Assembly: GCA_012960755.1 (NCBI GenBank) | Contig: DUAT01000139.1 | Coordinates: forward strand, 109,198 to 173,197 | From: Gammaproteobacteria bacterium | GTDB lineage: Bacteria > Pseudomonadota > Gammaproteobacteria > Pseudomonadales > Azotimanducaceae_A | Direction: 5' to 3' | Length of the DNA: 64,000 nucleotides | Shown: positions 58,886 to 64,000 of the stretch, in pieces | Layout: the number at the start of each line of letters is the position of its first letter | How positions within the stretch are numbered: position 1 is the stretch's first letter | The notes under the pieces: generated by a model | Databases searched by the model: none | What the model was told of the DNA's origin: nothing | Seen by the model: the letters and a program-made list of their open reading frames with translations, nothing else | Translations under genes and position numbers: made by a program

Positions 58886-59065
58886 TCACGCAAAAACAGC
58901 ACCTACCGTTGTTAGCATGCTGCTGAGCATTACCAGCACCGCCAGCCAGCCCCAGCCGATAAATACCCACATAACCAGGGGTTGTTCGAACAGATCACCA
59001 ACAATGTTGACGAAGAAATCAACGGTAAAAAATTTGAGCGTGCCTAAAACGTACTTCCTGAACAT
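58886..59065 (-). CDS. Small membrane protein of unknown function
   Basis: 59 residues from ATG 59065 (MFRKYVLGTLKFFTVDFF), with one long hydrophobic segment (PLVMWVFIGWGWLAVLVMLS). ATG 59083 would add six residues whose codons contain the AAAGG that could serve as ribosome site for 59065. I recognise no family. Convergent with leuB. Confidence 0.5.
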   Translation of the reverse strand: MFRKYVLGTLKFFTVDFFVNIVGDLFEQPLVMWVFIGWGWLAVLVMLSSMLTTVGAVFA

Positions 59066-59166
59066 AGATCTTGTGCCTTTCATTTATTGATAAAACTTGC
59101 AGTGACAAAACTTGCACTTGTAAAACAAATGTCAGTTCGAACCCGGTCCGGTCCCAAGCAGACATT

Positions 59167-59787
59167 TTAGCTTGATTTGTTGGCGTTTGGGAGCTTTGGC
59201 TTTCTTTCCCAGGCTTTAAATCGCTCGATGTCGACTGAGACCTGGTCGTAGATTGCCTGCACGTCAATTTTCTCGAGATACTGCACACGTTTCGAAAAGA
59301 TCGGCACAGGAAAAACAAAATTGTCTGTTTCGCGCCAGCGTAGTGCCTTGGCGATGCCAAATTTGTCCTCATACCTCACCCAGACCATATTGAATTCTGT
59401 CGCGATAATGTCACCGAACAAGACACCCATGGCCTGCCACTCATCAATCTGGTCACTCCTCACTCCCCGACGATCGATAATTTGCTGCAACGAAGCAATA
59501 TCCTGCTTGTTGCCGCGAACGTTGATAACCCCTACCTTGCGAGCCAACAGGTCTTTAGCCATCAGGCGTTGTGCATCCATCAACTGCAGTTGTCCATGGC
59601 TGAGCGCCGTGACGATAAAGACATCATTTTCCTCTTCTTCAAAAGAGTACTTTTCCAACTCTTCCTGGGTCATGGAGGTGACATGTTCTTCACTGCTCGT
59701 GCCGTCAACAGCTTCCGCGAGTGCGGTTGTCGAGATGGTTGAAATAGTAAAAATGACAAGCAAGATTACCGGCATATTCTTCGCCAT
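59167..59787 (-). CDS. Secreted DUF3806-like protein
   Basis: 206 residues. A signal peptide (MPVILLVIFTISTISTTALA) is followed by an acidic linker and a compact domain with MGVLFGDIIATEFNMVWVRYEDKFG and NFVFPVPIFSKRVQY, which resembles DUF3806. Probably periplasmic. Function unknown. Divergent from the CinA-type fusion gene. Confidence 0.75.
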   Translation of the reverse strand: MAKNMPVILLVIFTISTISTTALAEAVDGTSSEEHVTSMTQEELEKYSFEEEENDVFIVTALSHGQLQLMDAQRLMAKDLLARKVGVINVRGNKQDIASLQQIIDRRGVRSDQIDEWQAMGVLFGDIIATEFNMVWVRYEDKFGIAKALRWRETDNFVFPVPIFSKRVQYLEKIDVQAIYDQVSVDIERFKAWERKPKLPNANKSS

Positions 59788-59921
59788 GAGACTTAATTCC
59801 CGAATTATCCCCTATTACCCTCTTGTTAACGACCAAAAGAATCGGATGGGGTTGCTGCTCATATTTATTTACGCTACTAATACAGTAGGTTTAACCGATC
59901 AGATTCGTTACGGGGGTTCCG

Positions 59922-61007
59922 CTGGATCTAATTGAACGAATACATGCTGACAGCAGCAGGTTTGTCCTCGCCATTACCGGTGGCGGAAGCAGCGCGGTGG
60001 CCGAATTACTTGCAGTACCCGGCGCTTCGAATACTGTACTTGAGTGCGTAATCCCGTACAGCAGTGAATCCATGGATCGCTTCCTTGGATCTGCCCCGGA
60101 TCAGTACTGCAGTTTAAAAACAGCGAGAATAATGGCAATGGCGGCTTACATGCGCGCCCGCGAGCTAGACAACAAACAGGATGTATATGGCCTTGGATGT
60201 ACAGCTGCATTAGCTACCAACAGACAACGAAAAGGCAGTGACCGCTGTTTTATTGCTGTTCAGTCAGGTCAGTCGACTCTTGCCGTTAGCCTTGAACTTG
60301 ATGCTTCCCTCAATCGATCCGGTCAGGAACTACAGTGCCAGGAAAAAATACTCCAGGTGATGGCTTATGCCATTGGGTTAACGGCTCAGCTCGAGGGCAA
60401 ACACAGCACGTTTCGTCACGAAATAGCGCCGCAGAGCTGGCAGCGGTTAATGAGGGGTGAGAACCAATCCACCTTTGATGAGACGGATCAACCGCGTCTG
60501 TTGTTTCCTGGTGCATTTAATCCACACCATGAGGGTCATCAGCAGATGACACGGCTGGCGGAAAACATGACAGGGCAAAGCGTTACGCTCGAAATATCAA
60601 CCTACAATGTCGATAAAATGCCACTGGACTTTATCGATATGTCTGATCGGCAGCAAAGCCTTGGCGATATGGCCCTGGTGTTCACCAATGCGCCAACTTT
60701 CGAGGATAAATCGAAGCTTTATCCGGGCGCGACATTCGTGGTTGGGGTTGACACCATAACCCGTATTGCCGACCCTAAATACTACGGTCACAGTGAAGCG
60801 TTACGAGATGAAGCCATCGCTTCACTGGTGAAAAACCGCCATCGATTCCTGGTCTTCGGTCGTCGAATCAGTGAAACCTACCAAACGTTAAAAAGTGTCA
60901 ACCTGCCCCGTCGCCTGTTGGAAATTTGTGATGAGGTGCCGGAATCGGACTTTCGAAATGATATTTCTTCCTCTGCATTGCGAGGCAAGGTTACTGGTAG
61001 GGGATAA
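59922..61007 (+). CDS. CinA/PncC-type amidase domain fused to a nucleotidyltransferase (NMNAT-like) domain
   Basis: About 361 residues. The N-terminal domain (FVLAITGGGSSAVAELLAVP to about residue 160) resembles the CinA C-terminal NMN amidase. The C-terminal domain has LLFPGAFNPHHEGHQQM (HxGH at about 203-206) and ISSSALRGK, typical of NadD/NMN adenylyltransferases. GTG 59997 would cut off conserved residues. The frame is open from 59895 and its best start is CTG 59922 behind GGGGG (59912-59916). A role in NMN salvage is plausible. Confidence 0.8.
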   Translation: MDLIERIHADSSRFVLAITGGGSSAVAELLAVPGASNTVLECVIPYSSESMDRFLGSAPDQYCSLKTARIMAMAAYMRARELDNKQDVYGLGCTAALATNRQRKGSDRCFIAVQSGQSTLAVSLELDASLNRSGQELQCQEKILQVMAYAIGLTAQLEGKHSTFRHEIAPQSWQRLMRGENQSTFDETDQPRLLFPGAFNPHHEGHQQMTRLAENMTGQSVTLEISTYNVDKMPLDFIDMSDRQQSLGDMALVFTNAPTFEDKSKLYPGATFVVGVDTITRIADPKYYGHSEALRDEAIASLVKNRHRFLVFGRRISETYQTLKSVNLPRRLLEICDEVPESDFRNDISSSALRGKVTGRG

Positions 61008-62307
61008 CCAGTTCTACCGACGCGGGTTCGATTCCGGTATCAATCACCAAACTCGTTTGATTGCTCGGTGAAAGCAGGATGTTAGTACACCAGTCGACGC
61101 CAACCTGCATCTGTATCTGGGGCTCAACGGACTCAAGACCGAGTGCAATCTGATCCGATAATTCAGGTAGAACCGCCGTGATCGCGAACATTGCGCGTGC
61201 CTTGATCGCCGGATCAGCTATCCGATTTCTCTGGCCCCATTCAACAACATATTGCGAGCATTCCGTTTCCCCAACCTGGGTGACGGCAACATCCCTTTGA
61301 ACACCAAAGCTGTAGAACATCAGGGCTTCTTCGAACACCATCGCGAGGTCTTCATACTGGGTGGTGTAATTGTAATAGTCATTTGAAAAGTCGGTGGGAA
61401 ATTCAGCCGCAACGTCCTGTGCTGTGAGACCCCGCTGGAACTCTGTGGCGGTATCTCCCTGAAAGGATACCCCTGCCAGACCAAACATGATTTGTGATAA
61501 CAACGGGTACGTTGCCCGGAGTCGGCTGGAGGGAAACGTACCGGCAATCGCTACATGTACCGGCACTGTGCGAACCACAACATCAATCCTGTCAGGAGCA
61601 AAAAAGTCATTGGCATGGGCGAGTTCATGATAAAGCAATGCTGCGGTTCGAAAGCTGATGGCATCAATGGATCTTGGCTGGGAACGCAGATCTATATTGC
61701 TCTCGACGTATCGCCGCAGGAAAGTGAATTGCAACTCCGAGCTGAAGTCACTCCGAAAGTCTGGCGTAGGATCAATAACTGCTGCTTCTGCTGCAGTCAA
61801 CCAAAGCCCTTCAGGGTCCAGATAGATAGCACCGCTATATGGCTGGTAGTGAGACGGCCTGATATCGTACGAAATCACGATACCGGTCAGGCCACGAGCC
61901 ATTAACAGCATTTCTGGTGGCATGCGTTCGAGCACTTCCCTGAATCGGGTGCCCATCCAGTCATGTGAGACCAGAACACGCGCCATGATATCGTCTATGG
62001 AAGGATTCGAAGTCTCCATCCCCAGTAGAGGCAACGTATTGAAATCACACCCTTGAGTTTCACGAAGCAACACCAGACAATTTAACAGGATTGACGAACT
62101 GGTACTTGTCACTACCGGTTGTATTGCAGCCCGCGAACCAGCGGACATCACATAGGGGTCCAATGTGTCTACAAGCACCGGTGCAGGCGTCGTGTCACTC
62201 CCACCAGAACAGCCTGCCAGTAGAAGCAAGAGAGCGATTTGAATTGCCGCAATGCGAAAGATTCGCCCCCCGGGCCTAGCGATCATACAGGGATACCATT
62301 TACTCAT
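60991..62307 (-). CDS. Putative zinc metalloprotease lipoprotein
   Basis: 438 residues. A lipoprotein signal peptide ends in the lipobox LLAGC (Cys33). A zincin motif HELAH lies at 227-231 (TAALLYHELAHANDFF), and the downstream YEDLAMVFEEALMFYSFG supplies a candidate third ligand Glu. No named family is recognised. Start 62286 (MIARPGGR) is an alternative. Its 3' end overlaps that of the convergent fusion gene by 17 bp. Confidence 0.8.
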   Translation of the reverse strand: MSKWYPCMIARPGGRIFRIAAIQIALLLLLAGCSGGSDTTPAPVLVDTLDPYVMSAGSRAAIQPVVTSTSSSILLNCLVLLRETQGCDFNTLPLLGMETSNPSIDDIMARVLVSHDWMGTRFREVLERMPPEMLLMARGLTGIVISYDIRPSHYQPYSGAIYLDPEGLWLTAAEAAVIDPTPDFRSDFSSELQFTFLRRYVESNIDLRSQPRSIDAISFRTAALLYHELAHANDFFAPDRIDVVVRTVPVHVAIAGTFPSSRLRATYPLLSQIMFGLAGVSFQGDTATEFQRGLTAQDVAAEFPTDFSNDYYNYTTQYEDLAMVFEEALMFYSFGVQRDVAVTQVGETECSQYVVEWGQRNRIADPAIKARAMFAITAVLPELSDQIALGLESVEPQIQMQVGVDWCTNILLSPSNQTSLVIDTGIEPASVELVIPYQ

Positions 62308-62421
62308 TCACTGTATTGTACATCCGGATTATGGCTGGAAGAACAACAACCGACCACAGGGAGCCAGGATACTAATATTCGCCCGATGCCGGTCATGCGG
62401 GGGAAATGGATTGGTCAGAAA

Positions 62422-64000
62422 CTAGCCAGCATCATCGAGCACATCGAGTATAAAGGCATATTCCAGCGCATCGGTTCGATAACGTTCATACCGTCCTGAG
62501 GCCCCGCCATGACCGGTGTCCATGTTGATATCAAGGAGCAGACGGTTGTTATCCTGTTTTTGCTGCCGAAGCTTTGACACCCACTTAACTGGCTCAAAAT
62601 ACTGTACCTGGGAATCGTGTAGCCCTGTTGTGACAAACATATGGGGGTAGGATTGTTCTTTTATCTGGTCATAAGGGGAGTAAGACAACATATAGTGATA
62701 GTAATCCTCTACCTTCGGGTCACCCCATTCAGTGAACTCACCGGTTGTTAACGGGATTGATTCATCGAGCATCGTGCTGACAACATCGACGAACGGTACA
62801 TGTGCCACAATTCCCAAATATTTTTCAGGGGCTTCGTTGGCAATCACACCCATCAATAACCCTCCTGCTGAGCCACCCATGGCAAATACCTTGTCCTGAC
62901 TACCATAACCCCGGGTTACCAGTTCTTCAGTGGCATCAATAAAATCCCAGAAGGTGTTCCGCTTGTTCAACAGTCGACCCTGTTCATACCAGTCTCTGCC
63001 TTTTTCTTCGCCGCCACGCACGTGAATCATGGCAAAGACAAATCCACGATCGAGCAGGGATAATCGTTTGGAGACAAAACCCGGATTTGCAGAATAACCG
63101 TAGGAACCATAGGCGTATGCATAGAGTGGATTCTTGCCCTTTGTCTTCAGGTTTTTCCGGTAAACCAGAGATACCGGCACTTTAGTACCATCCCGGGAAG
63201 TAATGGCAATCCGCTCGGATTTGTACAGGCCCGGATCAAAATCGCCGACGACCTCATCCCTTTTGAGTAACGTCGATATACCAGTCCGCATGTCATAATC
63301 GAACACCGATCGCGGGGTCGTCAAACTCGAATACACATACCGAACGGATGTGGCATTGATCTCGGGATTGGAATGCAAATGGACTGTATAGGCAGGGTCC
63401 AAAAACTTAACAACATTGCTGTTACCGGTGTTTCTGTCGATTACCCGTAATCTGGTCAACGCATCGAATCGCTCATCGACGACAAGGTAATCATCAAAAA
63501 TCTCTACGTCCTGAATTAGAACATCATTCTTGTGTTCGACGACTCCCTGCCAGAGCGCCTTATCACCAAGATGCCTGTCATCAACCTTCATCAGGCGAAA
63601 ATTGTCAGCCAGCCAATTCGTCCGTATGTAAAAAGAACCCTTAACGTGCCTGACCTGGTACTCATGATCATTTTCGCGGGCAAGGAAGATCTGCATGCTG
63701 CTGTCTGGTGCATCAGCATCGATTAACCGTATTTCTGAAGAATCAGTACTCTGCAGAGAAATTACGACGTATTCCTCGCTCCGGGTCTTATAAACTGAGG
63801 TATAAAAACTCTGGTCTGTTTCCTCATAGACCAGTTGATCCGAACTAACAGGCTTGCCGAGTTGATGTTTGTACACCCGGTTCGGCAGTAGTGTCTCAGG
63901 GTTCTTGCGAACATAAAAAATAGTCTTGCCGTCATTCGCCCACGCCAGACTTGTGGATGCATTACCGATAACATCCGGCAACATTTCTCCAGTTTTGAGG
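62422..64000 (-). CDS. ptrB: Oligopeptidase B (N-terminal part outside window)
   Basis: Prolyl-oligopeptidase-family (S9A) serine peptidase that cuts after basic residues. The visible 526 residues include the end of the beta-propeller and the catalytic domain with nucleophile Ser in AMGGSAGGLLMG, Asp in GLHDSQVQYFEP and His in DTGHGGASGRYE. AYGSYGYSANPGFV and RGGEEKGRDWYEQG are oligopeptidase B features. The frame is open past the right edge (LKTGEMLPDV), so the 5' part is missing. Confidence 0.94.
   Translation of the reverse strand, partial: LKTGEMLPDVIGNASTSLAWANDGKTIFYVRKNPETLLPNRVYKHQLGKPVSSDQLVYEETDQSFYTSVYKTRSEEYVVISLQSTDSSEIRLIDADAPDSSMQIFLARENDHEYQVRHVKGSFYIRTNWLADNFRLMKVDDRHLGDKALWQGVVEHKNDVLIQDVEIFDDYLVVDERFDALTRLRVIDRNTGNSNVVKFLDPAYTVHLHSNPEINATSVRYVYSSLTTPRSVFDYDMRTGISTLLKRDEVVGDFDPGLYKSERIAITSRDGTKVPVSLVYRKNLKTKGKNPLYAYAYGSYGYSANPGFVSKRLSLLDRGFVFAMIHVRGGEEKGRDWYEQGRLLNKRNTFWDFIDATEELVTRGYGSQDKVFAMGGSAGGLLMGVIANEAPEKYLGIVAHVPFVDVVSTMLDESIPLTTGEFTEWGDPKVEDYYHYMLSYSPYDQIKEQSYPHMFVTTGLHDSQVQYFEPVKWVSKLRQQKQDNNRLLLDINMDTGHGGASGRYERYRTDALEYAFILDVLDDAG

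Noticed and set aside
61020..61040. tRNA T-arm-like GGTTCGATTCC
   Set aside because: It lies inside the lipoprotein gene, and no matching acceptor stem, D-arm or anticodon arm can be built around it.

Overview
The window is a gene-dense chromosomal segment of moderate GC content from a free-living, probably aquatic gammaproteobacterium. The class is indicated by the purB-hflD-mnmA-rluE-cspD-clpS-clpA neighbourhood, ClpA/ClpS, HflD, RoxA, CysB, RsgA and the DUF3450/ExbB/ExbD/TonB module. I cannot assign a genus. I see no rRNA, tRNA, insertion sequence, prophage or CRISPR array. Both ends cut a gene: clpA at the left and oligopeptidase B at the right.

Layout. 1-9.5 kb: housekeeping block (clpA, clpS, cspD, rluE, moaCDE, mnmA, hflD, purB, roxA). 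It resembles the E. coli/Pseudomonas neighbourhood, but moaCDE sits where icd and nudJ are expected. 9.5-16.7 kb: a double-GNAT protein, a lytic transglycosylase, the methylcitrate cycle operon prpB-prpC-prpD-VOC and thrH. 16.9-19.9 kb: sulfur assimilation (cysH, a thioredoxin-like gene, cysB, a TSUP permease). 19.9-24.7 kb: a 5'-nucleotidase facing a tight operon of VWA, membrane J-domain, RDD and unknown proteins, followed by GST and a HAD phosphatase. 24.9-26.8 kb: an SDR and metA, the latter behind a SAM-II riboswitch with a terminator. 26.9-31.8 kb: a HlyD plus C39-peptidase ABC exporter, a broken GNAT gene and a P1-type nuclease. 31.8-40.4 kb: an NTP/NDP-type transporter, an alphaproteobacterial/Methanosarcina-type serC, RDD and phytanoyl-CoA dioxygenase genes, and an SMP-30 lactonase coupled to a TctCBA transporter. 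40.6-47 kb: rsgA and the six-gene DUF3450-ExbB-ExbB-ExbD-TonB-TPR energy-transduction operon. 47-64 kb: dienelactone hydrolase, PreP-like M16C protease, SDR, alanine/sodium symporter, DUF429, gor, a DOMON-like/NamZ pair, leuB, a CinA-type/nucleotidyltransferase fusion, a putative zinc-protease lipoprotein and ptrB.

The most striking signals are regulatory. (1) metA is preceded by a SAM-II-like aptamer whose GCTAAAG tail is perfectly complementary to the 5' side of the following intrinsic terminator, a complete attenuation switch. (2) Two short tandem repeats (14 bp before roxA, 18 bp before the DUF429 gene) carry a start-stop minicistron in every unit, and in both cases the last minicistron overlaps the start codon of the real gene. 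(3) The purB-roxA gap also holds a 14-bp inverted repeat that encloses a possible small ORF with its SD in one arm and its stop in the other. Two genes (TSUP, CinA-type fusion) appear to lack a well-placed ATG/GTG/TTG start.
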